Assembly (NCBI RefSeq): GCF_037975245.1 | Contig: NC_092569.1 | Span: 29,222,168-29,286,167, forward strand | DNA from: Apostichopus japonicus | Taxonomy: Eukaryota; Echinodermata; Holothuroidea; Aspidochirotida; Stichopodidae | Direction of reading: 5' to 3' | DNA length: 64,000 nt | In this document: positions 37,402-47,990 of the stretch, one piece after another | Layout of the letters: every line of letters starts with the position of its first letter | How positions within the stretch are numbered: the stretch's first letter is position 1 | Program-made: the position numbers and the translations under genes | Notes under the pieces: generated by a model | What the model was told of the DNA's origin: nothing | The model's input: the letters and a program-made list of their open reading frames with translations, nothing else | The model's database searches: none

Positions 37402-38506
37402 CTATCGTTAAAACAAGAAAACCAAAAAAAAATCTCGTTTTGCTGACTCTTTACATCAGGTACGATAATTTAGTGATATACAATCATGCTGTACTATCTA
37501 AGTGTGCTCAAATTCGAAGTGCTTCAGACAGATCGTTTTAGAGATCAGTTCTGATAAATACATCAACTCATGGCTTGTCTACCGTGCCAGCGTATTGACA
37601 AATTCTACCAACAATTCCAAGTATGATGGTATAATACGGTAAACTAGGGATGGTTAGGGCATTAATTGTTCTCTGATAGGATAGCTAATTGATTAAGCTC
37701 TCGCTGATTTTTCTATTCTTCAGCTTCAGATTTTCATGGATGGTTTGACCGTTCTCAGTAATAGAGAGACTTTATACTTGCAAAGTTCGGGAGAATCTAA
37801 CTACTCGAAACAAGGAAAAAGTTCCCTTACTTACGGCATGTGTTGAAGTAATTACCGTATAATTCCCCTGAACGGGTGCAATAACCCACGAAAGTGTCTG
37901 AATTAGATACAAAACCGATGTTTACTCGATCACATGGCAAAATTGGCGGTTTCCGTTAAGGCTTTGTAGATTATAATTGGGATTGAAAAAGTGGTTACAG
38001 TTTGACTAAAGAGGACAGCAACTACAGTGTCTATAACTGCAACTACATATGTATAACACAGTACGCGACTTAAAGACCAACTATGGAGACAAATTTTTTG
38101 GGGGGATTTTCCATTAATTTGGGAGTTTACATACCCATAACCAACAAGTGTAAAAAATAATCTTCGAAAACCTTCTATAACCCATCAAAAAACGACCACG
38201 AAAATGGACATTTTGGGTAGTCATGTGACATGAACCTCTGGAATGTCTGAAAACAGAGATTGACCCAAAGGAGCCTCTGGTCACCGTGTGACGTCATAAT
38301 GTGTATACCGCGAAAATCAAACGCTAAACTAGGCACTGTTTATACACAGATAGCGAAAAATTGTACTGTATTTGACTTCAACTTTCGAGCGTTTGAAAAG
38401 CTGCTAGCTTAAAACAAGAACATATGAAAGTAAACAACTAGTTTTAAGCAGAAAATTAAGTAAAATGGGTTATTTTATTAACATAAATTTCCACTCATAT
38501 GGAGGC
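37402..38506. other. Intron sequence left of the gypsy insertion
   Basis: No coding or repeat features recognised. The 5 bases before the LTR are GAGGC, but a matching duplication after the 3' LTR was not found. Confidence 0.4.
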
Positions 38507-38545
38507 TGTCACGCCTGCATTGTATTTTAGCATTCCTTGTGGGGT
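38507..38545 (+). repeat. 5' LTR remnant
   Basis: About 38 bases match the start of the 3' LTR (TGTCACGCCTGCAT, GTATTTTAGCATTCCTTGTGGG). The similarity then stops and gag-like coding begins within about 100 bases. TATA region, R, U5 and primer-binding site are missing, so this copy has lost its promoter. Confidence 0.7.
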
Positions 38546-38619
38546 CAAGGGAGTTGGGGGTGCCGAGGTTTATGTGATTTCAGTAGTGAATATCCTTGTA
38601 GCCTTTCTGTAGCCCTGAG

Positions 38620-39758
38620 TTTTCAGGAATTCGTAGAATTAGGAAAGACACTGGGCTTCCAAGGAAAAGACCTTAATAAATTTGCTGAAACAAAGTCAAA
38701 TGGGGCAAGGGAAGAAAGAGTACTTGAGAGAGAGCATGCTAGGGAATTAAAAGAAATAGAGCTGAGAATTGCTGAAGAAAATGCTTAACAACATTCTGTC
38801 AGTCCAAGTTCTGTTCAAGAATTCTATCGCAAACGACCGGATTTGCCAGCGTTTGATGAAAAGTGTGACGACATATCTAAAACGATTCGAGAGATTTATG
38901 ACATCTCTCCAAATTCCTAAAACGCAATGGGCAGTTTTGCTTAGCTCTGTCCTCACAGGGAAAGCATTGTCAGTATATTCTCGCTTACCAGACGAGCATG
39001 TTAAGGATTACGACAGATTAAAGTCATCATTGCTCAGAAAGTATGATTTGAACGGAGAGGGTTTTCGTAGGAAATTCAGGTATTCTAGACTGGAAGGTGG
39101 TGAGACCTACCTTCAGTTTGTGGAGAGAATGAAAGGGTTTTTGACTAGGTGGGTGGAGTTAACTAATACCACTAAGTCTTACGAATGGTTGTGTGGCTTG
39201 ATGCTAAAGGAACAGCTTTTCAATGGGTTCAATAGAGATCTAGGTGTGTTGGTAAAAGAGAGACAGCCAAAAAGCCTAGAGGACGTAGCAAAATTGGCCG
39301 ATCAGTACATTGAAGCTCATGGGAAGAATTGGGGTAAAAAGGTTGACAAAAGGCCTGCCGCGGTAAATGCGAAGAGTTCGCCAGCCGAACAAAATGATCA
39401 GTCTAAAGACTGGGCTAAGAGTAAAAGGTGTTATACTTGTAATGAATACGGTCACGTGTCCCGCGACTGTAAAGCGCAAAGGAATAATCCGCCAAGGGGT
39501 CGTGGTAATTTTGAGAGGGCGGCCGGTTGCGAAAATCCTAATGCACAGGACAAGAAAAACTTTAAGAAGCGCGATGAAAGCGCGGGCGCTTGCCAAGCTC
39601 ATAGAGGTCATGAACCAAGGGGGGCACAAAATTTGCCAGTTATAAGCGCGGTTTGTGTAAATGAAAATATGCCAGTAATGGAGGGGTTATTGGAAGGTCA
39701 CAGGAAGCTCCCAGGAAGCTACAGGTCACAGGATGGTGCTCAGGGACACCGGCTGTAG
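38620..39758 (+). pseudogene. gag: gag of the Gmr1-type element, damaged
   Basis: The N-terminal part (38620-38785) reads FQEFVELGKTLGFQGKDLNK and a charged helix, then hits TAA at 38785-38787. Coding resumes in the same frame, then shifts near 38865-38875 into the frame of the 329-residue open stretch that starts at 38769. That stretch holds capsid-like sequence (TYLKRFERFMTSLQIPKTQW, LLRKYDL, FNRDLGVLVKERQP) and a CCHC zinc knuckle CYTCNEYGHVSRDC for RNA binding, followed by a basic Gly/Arg/Asn-rich tail. It ends out of frame with pol because of a local duplication at 39696-39732. Gag would package RNA in cytoplasmic particles; this copy cannot make an intact one. Confidence 0.8.
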
Positions 39759-42126
39759 CACGGTGGTCGTTAGAAGAAAGTTCGTGGATGAAAGTAAATT
39801 TACGGGCGAAAATAGGCGTTGTGTATTGCTCGATGGTACGATTCGCGATGTGCCAGTCGCTAGAGTGTTGTTGGATTCTCCTTTTTATGTTGGGGAGGTG
39901 GAGGCTCTTGTCATGAACAGCCCAATTTATGATTTAATCTTAGGTAATATAGAGGGCGTAAGAGGGTCCATTGACCCCAACCCAAAATGGCAGCCTTCTT
40001 CGAGGCTACAAACTGAAGAGTCGCTGTCAGAATCCATTAGTGGTGCAGTTCAAACTAGAGGTCAAAAGGCAAAAAAGGAAAGACCTTTATCGCCACTTAA
40101 GACTTCGGGGAAGTTTTTTGAAAATGGTTTGACAAGGGAGGATCTTTCAAAAGAACAACGGGAAGAGGCGGAATTTCTCACATTTTTCAGTGATGCTAAA
40201 GAGGCCAAAGTCAGATTAACAAGAGGTGGTAATGAAACTTCTTTCGAAGTGAAAAATGCTGTCCTGTTTCGTAGATTTACCTCACCACGAGTTGAGAATG
40301 GAAAATTGTTCAAACAAATTGTAGTTCCAAAGCGGTATCAACAGAATGTACTTAGTATTGCACATGATTCGCCGCTTTCAGGGCACTTGGGTGCAAAGAA
40401 AACTCAAGATCGTGTTGCAAGCAATTTTTACTGGCCTGGTGTTCAAGGCGACGTCAATCGCTTTTGCGCGTCTTGTGACATTTGTCAGAAAACCGTATCA
40501 AAGGGGCGTGTAGGTAAAGCTCCATTAGGGAGAATGCCGTTAATTGACACACCATTTCAACGAGTAGCAATAGATTTAGTGGGGCCAATCGCTCCAATTA
40601 CCGACAGAGGTAACCGCTATATCCTAACTTTGGTAGATTATGCTACTAGGTTTCCAGAGGCAATTGCCTTATCAGGGATATCTACAGAATGTGTTGCCGA
40701 GGCCTTGTTAGAGATATTCTCTAGGGTTGGAATTCCCGCAGAAATACTCACGGATATGGGAACGCAATTCACTAGTGAATTAATGAAAGAGATAAGTCGC
40801 CTTCTTCAGATCAAACAATTAACCACAACACCGTATCACCCCATGTGTAAAGGGTTAGTGGAGCGCTTCAATGGGACTCTGAAAAGAATGCTGAAAAGAA
40901 CGTGCGCTGAACGTCCCAAGGATTGGGATCGGTTTTTGCCAGCGTTACTCTTTGCTTACAGGGAGGTCCCACAGGAGTCGCTAGCCTTTTCTCCCTTTGA
41001 ATTATTCTATGGTAGGACCGTGAGAGGTCCCATGACCATTTTAAGGGAATTATGGTCGGGCGAGGTGGATGAAGAGGAAGTAAAGACTACTTATCAGTAT
41101 ATCCTAGACCTTAGGGAGAGGTTAGATGAAACGTGCAAATTAGCAAGGGATGAATTAGCAAAATCGTCAGCTAGATACAAGAAGTATTACGACTCGAAAA
41201 CTAAAGATAGGAGATTTAAGGCTGGGGACAAGGTTTTGATTCTGCTTCCCACTGATTCAAACAAGTTGACCATGCAGTGGCGTGGTCCATACAGTGTATT
41301 CGCTAAGATATGCGTGAATGATTATAGAATTGACGTACAGGGCAAGGTCAAGACCTTTCAAGCTAATCTTTTGAAAAAGTATGTTTCAAGAGACACAGTA
41401 GGTTTGAGTGTCGTAGCTGAGGAGGAAAAGGAGTTGCAAATATTAGGAATTGATGATCCTCCGCTCGAGTCGACCGAGTGTTGTAATGATGCAAACATAT
41501 GTGATCGTTTAGATGAGGGTGAGCAAAAACAGCTCAAAACAATGTTGTCTAATTTTGAAGATGTACTTATTGGTTTGCCTGGTAGCACTAATCTAATCGA
41601 GCATACCATACCAGTCACAACGGATGATCCGATTAGAAGTAAGCCATATCCGTTAGCTCATAGTATGCGTAAAGTTGTAACTGAAGAGGTTCAGACTATG
41701 CTGAAAATGGGTATTGTGGAGCGGTCAAGCTCGCCTTACGCTTCTCCCATAGTTTTGGTTAGAAAGAGGGACGGGACTAACAGGTTTTGTGTAGACTTTC
41801 GTAAATTAAATAAAGTCACCATGTATGATCCAGAACCAATTCCCAATCAGGAGGAACTAATGGTCAAAATAAGCAAAGGGAGGTTCTTTTCTAAGCTAGA
41901 TTTGACGAAGGGATACTGGCAAATCCCAGTGGCCAAAGCCGACAGACCTAAAACGGCGTTTGTTACCCATGACGGCCTCTATCAATTTAAGGTGATGCCA
42001 GTCGGCATCATCAACGCTTCTGCGGGGTTTACACGCATGATACGCAGGTTGCTTGAGGGGATACCCAACGTAGTCAATTACATTGACGACGTTCTGATCT
42101 ATACCGAAATTGGGAAGATCACCTAA
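39733..42126 (+). CDS. pol: pol: protease, integrase, reverse transcriptase (Gmr1-type order)
   Basis: A 797-residue open frame. Residues 5-7 are DTG of an aspartic protease. Integrase follows: an HHCC zinc finger (HDSPLSGHLG at about 211, CASCDIC at about 245), then a catalytic core with D281 (AIDLVGP), D341 (TDMGTQF) and E377 (GLVERFNG). The D341-E377 spacing is the canonical DX35E, and a GPY/F module (WRGPYSV) lies near 516. Reverse transcriptase comes after it: SPYASPIVLVRKRDG, FCVDFRKLN near 685, LDLTKGYWQIP, and the catalytic YIDD at 783-786. The frame breaks just after YIDD at about 42110-42126, where RNase H continues in another frame, consistent with a single-base loss. Long intact frames imply a young insertion. 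It acts in reverse transcription and integration of the element. Confidence 0.93.
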   Translation: MVLRDTGCSTVVVRRKFVDESKFTGENRRCVLLDGTIRDVPVARVLLDSPFYVGEVEALVMNSPIYDLILGNIEGVRGSIDPNPKWQPSSRLQTEESLSESISGAVQTRGQKAKKERPLSPLKTSGKFFENGLTREDLSKEQREEAEFLTFFSDAKEAKVRLTRGGNETSFEVKNAVLFRRFTSPRVENGKLFKQIVVPKRYQQNVLSIAHDSPLSGHLGAKKTQDRVASNFYWPGVQGDVNRFCASCDICQKTVSKGRVGKAPLGRMPLIDTPFQRVAIDLVGPIAPITDRGNRYILTLVDYATRFPEAIALSGISTECVAEALLEIFSRVGIPAEILTDMGTQFTSELMKEISRLLQIKQLTTTPYHPMCKGLVERFNGTLKRMLKRTCAERPKDWDRFLPALLFAYREVPQESLAFSPFELFYGRTVRGPMTILRELWSGEVDEEEVKTTYQYILDLRERLDETCKLARDELAKSSARYKKYYDSKTKDRRFKAGDKVLILLPTDSNKLTMQWRGPYSVFAKICVNDYRIDVQGKVKTFQANLLKKYVSRDTVGLSVVAEEEKELQILGIDDPPLESTECCNDANICDRLDEGEQKQLKTMLSNFEDVLIGLPGSTNLIEHTIPVTTDDPIRSKPYPLAHSMRKVVTEEVQTMLKMGIVERSSSPYASPIVLVRKRDGTNRFCVDFRKLNKVTMYDPEPIPNQEELMVKISKGRFFSKLDLTKGYWQIPVAKADRPKTAFVTHDGLYQFKVMPVGIINASAGFTRMIRRLLEGIPNVVNYIDDVLIYTEIGKIT

Positions 42127-42140
42127 GTACAGTTGAAGGG

Positions 42141-42884
42141 GTGCTTGATCGTATCAGACAAGCAGGGCTGATGGTGCGTCCCACGAAATGTTTCTTTGTG
42201 TATGCTTCGTTGGATTTTTTGGGTCACTTGGTTGGAGAGGGAGATCTCAAACCCCAACCGGATAAAGTTGAAAAGATCGTGAATACGTCCACCCCACGAA
42301 CAAAGAAAGATGTTCGTTCTTTCATGGGACTAGTCGGATATTACCGTCGTTTTATTTCAAATTTTGCTGCCATTTCTGCCCCTCTCACAGATTTAACTAA
42401 GGGGTCTAAGTCAAATAAGGTAGAGTGGGGTGAAGCGCAAGAACGCGCCTTTAAAACTTTGAAAAGCAGGTTAGCATCTGCCCCTATTCTCAAGTTACAA
42501 GACTTAAGTAAGTGTTTCATTTTGTGCACAGATGCATCAGATATAGGCATAGGTGCTATTTTAATGCAAGAAGAAAGTGGGGAAAGATTTCCTATTTGTT
42601 ATGCTAGTAGAAAGTTACAGCCAAGGGAAGTAAAGTATTCTACAATTGAAAAAGAGTGTTTGGCTCTTGTGTGGGCCGTGGAAAAGTTTCACATGTATTT
42701 GTATGGGGTAGAGTTTTTGTTGGAAACTGATCACCAGCCTCTTACGTACATGACGTGTACTAAGATTAAGAACAACAGAGTCCTACGATGGGCTTTGTCT
42801 TTGCAGTCCTACAGCTTTGTGATCGAGGCTGTCAAAGGCTCGGAAAATCATGGTGCTGATTTTCTAAGTCGATGTCCAAAATAG
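42141..42884 (+). CDS. pol: pol C-terminal part: RT thumb and RNase H, frameshifted from the main pol frame
   Basis: 247 residues in a different frame from 39733-42126, continuing the same polyprotein. It starts with the RT connection (LGHLVGEGDLKPQPDKVEKI, FMGLVGYYRRFI) and then RNase H with its acidic residues in context: LCTDASDIGIGAIL, YSTIEKECLALVWAV, LLETDHQPLTYM and NHGADFLSR. RNase H degrades the RNA strand during reverse transcription. The ATG at 42141 is only the first in the frame, not a natural start. It ends 54 bp before the 3' LTR, with no integrase downstream, confirming the unusual domain order. Confidence 0.92.
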   Translation: MLDRIRQAGLMVRPTKCFFVYASLDFLGHLVGEGDLKPQPDKVEKIVNTSTPRTKKDVRSFMGLVGYYRRFISNFAAISAPLTDLTKGSKSNKVEWGEAQERAFKTLKSRLASAPILKLQDLSKCFILCTDASDIGIGAILMQEESGERFPICYASRKLQPREVKYSTIEKECLALVWAVEKFHMYLYGVEFLLETDHQPLTYMTCTKIKNNRVLRWALSLQSYSFVIEAVKGSENHGADFLSRCPK

Positions 42885-42938
42885 TATTCTTAAAAGTTAT
42901 TACATGGTAGTAAACTATCATGTTTTAGGAGGGGGTGG

Positions 42939-43188
42939 TGTCACGCCTGCATGGTATTTTAGCATTCCTTGTGGGTGGAAATTTCCACCGGGTAGCCTAG
43001 GCCTTTGCAAATTGTTCATTTCTTCTTTCGAGTAATGTATGCAAATTCTAGGAGGTGAACAATGGGGAGACGGGTTCTTCTCGGGTAATGTATGTAGATC
43101 CGAGCAAGTGCATAATGGGAAACGGGTCCATCGGAATTCGTAGATTGTGCTTTGGCGGGTAAGGGCAGGGGTCAACTTAAGGTCGCTA
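42939..43188 (+). repeat. 3' LTR of gypsy element, left part (U3)
   Basis: Starts TGTCACGCCTGCATGGTATT and is cut at 43188 by the CACTA element. It contains two related blocks (GAGTAATGTATGCAAATTCT and GGGTAATGTATGTAGATCCG), possible U3 regulatory repeats. It continues at 56538. Confidence 0.75.
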
Positions 43189-43600
43189 CACTGTTAAAAA
43201 AAATTGTAAATTTACAGTAAATTCCTGTCGATTTTTACAGAAAAAGCCGGTTTTCTATATTTACATGTAAACGTCTGTTATTTTAACAGACGTTTTCTGT
43301 ACAGCAAGTGGTTTACACAAAATTGTAGTATTTTTCCCTCCAAAGAAAATTTACAGGAAAATCCTGTAAAATTTTACAGAATATGTCAGTTTTTAATATT
43401 TACATGTAAAATTCTGTGATTTTTACAGACGTTTTATGTTACAGCAAGTGGTTTACAAAAAATTGTAGTATTTTTCCCTCCAATGAAAATTTACAGGATA
43501 ATTCTGTAAAATTTTACAGAATAAGTCAGTTTTTTATATTTACATGTAAAATTCTGTGATTTTTACAGACATTATGTGTGTCATGTACTTTACAGAATAA
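43189..43600. repeat. CACTA left end: TIR and subterminal repeats
   Basis: After the TIR come about three ~140-bp units with ACAGCAAGTGGTTTAC, TTTACAGGAAAATCCTGTAA, ACAGAATAAGTCAGTTTTT and ATTTACATGTAAAATTCTGT. The recurring TTTACAG/CTGTAAA words, in both orientations, are candidate transposase-binding sites, as in plant and animal CACTA elements (inference). Confidence 0.85.
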
Positions 43601-45251
43601 GTTTGTTTTGCAATCTAATGCATGTAAAATTGGAATTTGAAGAGCGTTATACGGAAATATTCTTGAAGGTGGAAACACGTTACCAATATACAACGGTATA
43701 CAACAAACTCCATCGTGCAGTAACATTACCGTTTGGCAAAGAAAAGAATGAAATCCAACCATGAAGCTATTACCGATAGCTCCATGATCCAACCCACAAT
43801 TACCAGTTAACTTTGTCCCTACAGTCGTTTTCTGCCTTAGTGTTACATAAACTTACATTTGAGCAACAACCCCCACCCCCGTGAGGCTCATCAATGACCC
43901 TTAATTGTCCAGCGAACGAAAACAATGTGAAAGATAACCTTGAAGGGTCTGTAGGTCAAATATGTGAAATCTAACCATTTCAAGAGTTTTAGTAACGAAT
44001 TACTTGTAAATGCCTAACGTGTTAACTAATGAAAACGACATAGATGGTACTGTTCCAATTAGTTTACCGTTTGTTTAAGGAGTATACAACTTCCGAAATC
44101 CTATCAAAACAATTACTGATGTGAGCTGCCAAGAATACAATGCCCAGCCTTCAAGATGTAGTCTAATTCATTGTTTTAATGTTAACTTGTATTGTCAGTA
44201 CAACATGAACCGATGACAATTCCGTGTGCTCAATGTACGGTCACACATGCAGCTATTTATAGCTAAATGGGTCACCGAACGTATCAAAATGTTGTTAAAT
44301 ATGTCTAGTTCAGCAAATGTCATTTCATTCATCTGAACCACCACCCCCCCCCCCCTCAACACCTTCTCCCATTCGACCCAGCCGGTCTAGCTCGATGATT
44401 GGCGTCAACGTGTCTGTAACAGCGATGACGTCTCGCGCACAGGCGGGAATTATTTTGATATATGGTCGGCTGCCGTTGGCTTTCCCGGAAAACTTGGCTA
44501 CAGTCCAGCATGCAGTCACATGACCCAAGTTGGCGCGATGAACGTCCAGTACATGCTGCGCTGTTCTGTACATTATGATTGATCGGATCTCGCATTAACG
44601 TACGTATGAAGTGTATAGATTGCACAATACAATACTACAGCGCTTCAAAGTACGTCGACACGAGAGGAAAACAACTGCCGTTGCTGTCCAGTAGGCTACG
44701 CACATTTCCACACCAGAACAAGACTTCATTGAGTACTTCGTCAGACGTGAGTGGTAAATTTATTTGAACCATATGCTACATTTGCATTATTATTATCAAC
44801 AAAACAACTTTGAAAGTCTGGTCATAACAAAAAGTTAGTTTATATTTTAGTTATAACCGTAGGGCCCAGTGCCTATAACGTAGACTAGACGAACGATAAT
44901 TAAGAGTTAGACTATCACTATAGAAACACTGGCGCTGTATTAGACAACCTATCGTCGCCCTACCGTGCATTTTGATATGTGCGTGTGAAGCTTAGCCTTG
45001 CTTCATGTTGTTTAGGTTAATATGATATAATATTATAAGGGTGGGTACATTGTAACTTGTAAGTTAATTGGTGCTGATAGCCTACATACATGGATGATAT
45101 TGGCTCTCATGTGGCATGTAATATGAAGTCTTTAGATTAGCAAAGGTTAATTAGCCTTTTAGAACATGACTGAATTTGAAAAGGCATAATTCATGTTTCT
45201 TTCAAATGATCAGTTTTGATTAGCTCCAATCAATAGTGAAGCAGGGCAGAA
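43601..45251. other. 5' region of CACTA element, upstream of the transposase gene
   Basis: No coding sequence recognised. Includes a C-run at 44343-44356. A promoter for the transposase should lie here, but no TATA box close to 45252 is convincing; an upstream untranslated exon is possible. Confidence 0.4.
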
Positions 45252-47990
45252 ATGTACACCTGTAAAATATGCAATACACTAACAGCTACTATCCGTAGCT
45301 ATGTTGATCATGTGAGTTCCCATAGGAATATACCTCGAGTGAGATTTCCATGTTGTTTTGTTAATTGTGGCTATACCCTATCAACTTTTGCTGCAATGAA
45401 GATTCATGTGACTAGGTATCACCGCCATCTTCAAAAGCAAACAGCAGTTGCAGCAAATCTTCAGTCAGTTAACCTGTCATTGATTTGTACGTATGAAATC
45501 TGTCAAAAAGAACTCACAGATCTGTCCTCATATTTGGCACACTTAAAAGCACATATAAGAAAAGGCCAAATTGTATCTTGTCCATATAAGAAGTGCAAAA
45601 GAGATTTTTCAAAAACCAGTTCATTTACAGCACATTTGTCACGTCACAGAAACTGGGGAGCTGTAAACATTTTGGATAAATACAAACTTTCTACTCGTGA
45701 TCATTGCTCTTTGGATCAAGATATACCTCTAGACACTAACTGCTTTGATGTGTCTACAGAGACTGATAGATTTGTCCGTGAAAATGACATAAGCTGTGAT
45801 TTCGAAAACAGTAACAATTGCCAAGGTAGGGCGCAAGAAACAGGTCAGTCTAGGCTTCAATTTCAACAAAATTTTGCCTTGTTTCTTCTGAAACTTCAGG
45901 CAAAACAACTTGTTCCATCACAAACAATTCAAATGATTGTTGAGGAGCTTCAAACTATTCACAGTTTATGTCAACAAGATCAGGTTTTGAAAATTACTCA
46001 AAAATTGAGAGATGAGGGTTTAGCAGAAGAACGTATCAAATGTGTAGCCGATTATATGAATGAGATAGATGCATGGATTGCTGTTGATAGTTGTAAAGGA
46101 AAACTCAGAACGCAGCACTGTAGAAAAGAGTACTATAAATCAGCATTCAAGTTTGTTGCTCCAATTGCAATATCACTAGGGAGAGATTCAGCACAAAAAA
46201 TGCATTACTATCATTACATTCCAATCAAGGAGAGCATTCAGTTGCACCTTTCAGATGATTTTGTGTTGGGACAATGTCAAAGTAGGCACCAAAGTGAAGA
46301 CTCATCTGTTCTTACTGACATAGTGGATGGTACAGTTTTTAAAAAAAATAGTTTGTTTCAAAGTTGTGAAAGATCTTTATCCATCATTCTCTATCAAGAC
46401 TCATTTGAAATTGTAAACCCACTTGGGTCGGCAAGAAAAAAACACAAAATACTAGCAATGTACTTTACACTTGGAAACATCCAACCTGAGTACAGATCTG
46501 TTGTTGATGCAATGCAGCTTGTGTTTTTGTGTAAAGAAGTTGATTTTAAGGTCTTTGGGCAGCAGAAGGTTTTTGAGAGAGTGATAAATGATTTGAAAAC
46601 ATTAGAGGAAGTTGGAATAGAAACAAATGACGGGGTGGTCTGGAAAGGTGCGCTGTCTTGTATATTAGGGGATAATTTAGGTTCCCATTGTATTGGGGGT
46701 TTCATTGAGAATTTTTCAGGAACTAACATGTGCCGCTACTGTTTAATAACTTCACATGACTTCAAATGTAACGCACCATATGCAGTTGGGAAGCCTAGAA
46801 CCAAGGAGGAGTATGATTCTTGCATTGCACACCTTGAAGATCATGAAGAAAATCATCATCAAGGAATTAAATTTAATTCATGTTTTAATTCTTTGAGGTA
46901 TTTTCATGTGTGTGCACCTGGTTTGCCACCATGCCTGGGGCACGACTTGTTTGAAGGAGTTGTTGATTACGATGTAGCCATGTTTATTCAATACTGGATT
47001 AAACAAAAACATTGGTTCACATATGCAGATTTGAATATAATGTGGGTACAGTTTAAATTTCAAGGACGCGATGCAAACAATAAACCTGCATTTGTAAATT
47101 TATCAGGTAACCGCTTAGGTGGTCAGGCCGTTGAAAACTGGAACCTTTTGAGACTTCTTCCAATTATTTTGAGTGCATATGTTAAAGATCATAATGACCT
47201 TGTATGGAGACTCTTTCTTCTTTTACGAGAAGTTGTTGAGTATGTGTGTTCTCCAAAGATTTCACATGAGCAACTTGCATATTTAAGGGTGATAATGGAG
47301 GAATACTTGACTGAGAGAATACGACTCTTTGCTGATACTCCCCTCAGACCAAAACATCATTTCCTGAGCCACTATCCAGATTTAATTATTAAGTTTGGAC
47401 CATTAATGAGAGTGTGGACTCTACGCTTCGAAAGTAAGCACTCCTATTTCAAACGTTGTGCCAGATCTGCACAAAATTTCATCAATGTTACACAGTCTTT
47501 AGCAAATCAACACCAGTACTTTCAAGCTTATAACAGCTCAGGGAAAATATATCCTGATAGATTGGTTATTGAAAATGCCACATCCCTCAACATAGAATGT
47601 TTCATGCCTGAAATAAAGCATGCTTTGCAGGCAGCAAATGTAAAGTTTGATGATTCTGTTATCAGTGACAGAGTTCAGATGTTTGGCACTTCTTACCAGA
47701 AGGGTTTCTTTGTAATATGTCAGTGTTCTGATACATGCTTTTCAAGTCTTAAATTGGGTTGCATTTTGTTTGCAGTTGTTGAAAGGCAAAATATTGTGTA
47801 CCTTGTCGTAAAGATGCACAGTGGATCATTCAATCACACTACTGGAGTTTACTGTTTGCAGCCTTTGAATATAGTGTCTTGTGTGCAGATTTCTAAGCTT
47901 GCTGATTATTTTCCATTGCCGGCATATTTTGTGAGAGGAAGGCTTTTGCTTTCACTAAAGCATAAGCCATTAGCTGCAGTGCTTTTATAG
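45252..47990 (+). CDS. CACTA/EnSpm transposase with four C2H2 zinc fingers
   Basis: 912 residues in one exon. Four C2H2 fingers stand at the N-terminus: C4-C7-H20-H24, C34-C39-H52-H57, C79-C84-H97-H101 and C110-C115-H128-H132, the last ending AHLSRHR. A spacer (about 150-340) precedes a Transposase_21-type DDE/D core: DIVDGTVFK near 356, LYQDSFEIVNPLGS near 386 (first acidic residue), KKHKILAMYFTLGNIQP, GDNLGSHCIGGF near 473 (second), a CRYC knuckle (MCRYCLITSHDFKC), and LPPCLGHDLFEGVVDYDVAM near 560, the HD.FEG block (third). The C-terminal part has PKHHFLSHYPDLI and LRFESKHSYFKR. It should bind the subterminal repeats through its fingers and cut at the CACTG ends. The ATG at 45252 is chosen because the first finger begins at residue 4. 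No stops or frameshifts. Family known from fish and invertebrate EnSpm elements. Confidence 0.9.
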   Translation: MYTCKICNTLTATIRSYVDHVSSHRNIPRVRFPCCFVNCGYTLSTFAAMKIHVTRYHRHLQKQTAVAANLQSVNLSLICTYEICQKELTDLSSYLAHLKAHIRKGQIVSCPYKKCKRDFSKTSSFTAHLSRHRNWGAVNILDKYKLSTRDHCSLDQDIPLDTNCFDVSTETDRFVRENDISCDFENSNNCQGRAQETGQSRLQFQQNFALFLLKLQAKQLVPSQTIQMIVEELQTIHSLCQQDQVLKITQKLRDEGLAEERIKCVADYMNEIDAWIAVDSCKGKLRTQHCRKEYYKSAFKFVAPIAISLGRDSAQKMHYYHYIPIKESIQLHLSDDFVLGQCQSRHQSEDSSVLTDIVDGTVFKKNSLFQSCERSLSIILYQDSFEIVNPLGSARKKHKILAMYFTLGNIQPEYRSVVDAMQLVFLCKEVDFKVFGQQKVFERVINDLKTLEEVGIETNDGVVWKGALSCILGDNLGSHCIGGFIENFSGTNMCRYCLITSHDFKCNAPYAVGKPRTKEEYDSCIAHLEDHEENHHQGIKFNSCFNSLRYFHVCAPGLPPCLGHDLFEGVVDYDVAMFIQYWIKQKHWFTYADLNIMWVQFKFQGRDANNKPAFVNLSGNRLGGQAVENWNLLRLLPIILSAYVKDHNDLVWRLFLLLREVVEYVCSPKISHEQLAYLRVIMEEYLTERIRLFADTPLRPKHHFLSHYPDLIIKFGPLMRVWTLRFESKHSYFKRCARSAQNFINVTQSLANQHQYFQAYNSSGKIYPDRLVIENATSLNIECFMPEIKHALQAANVKFDDSVISDRVQMFGTSYQKGFFVICQCSDTCFSSLKLGCILFAVVERQNIVYLVVKMHSGSFNHTTGVYCLQPLNIVSCVQISKLADYFPLPAYFVRGRLLLSLKHKPLAAVLL

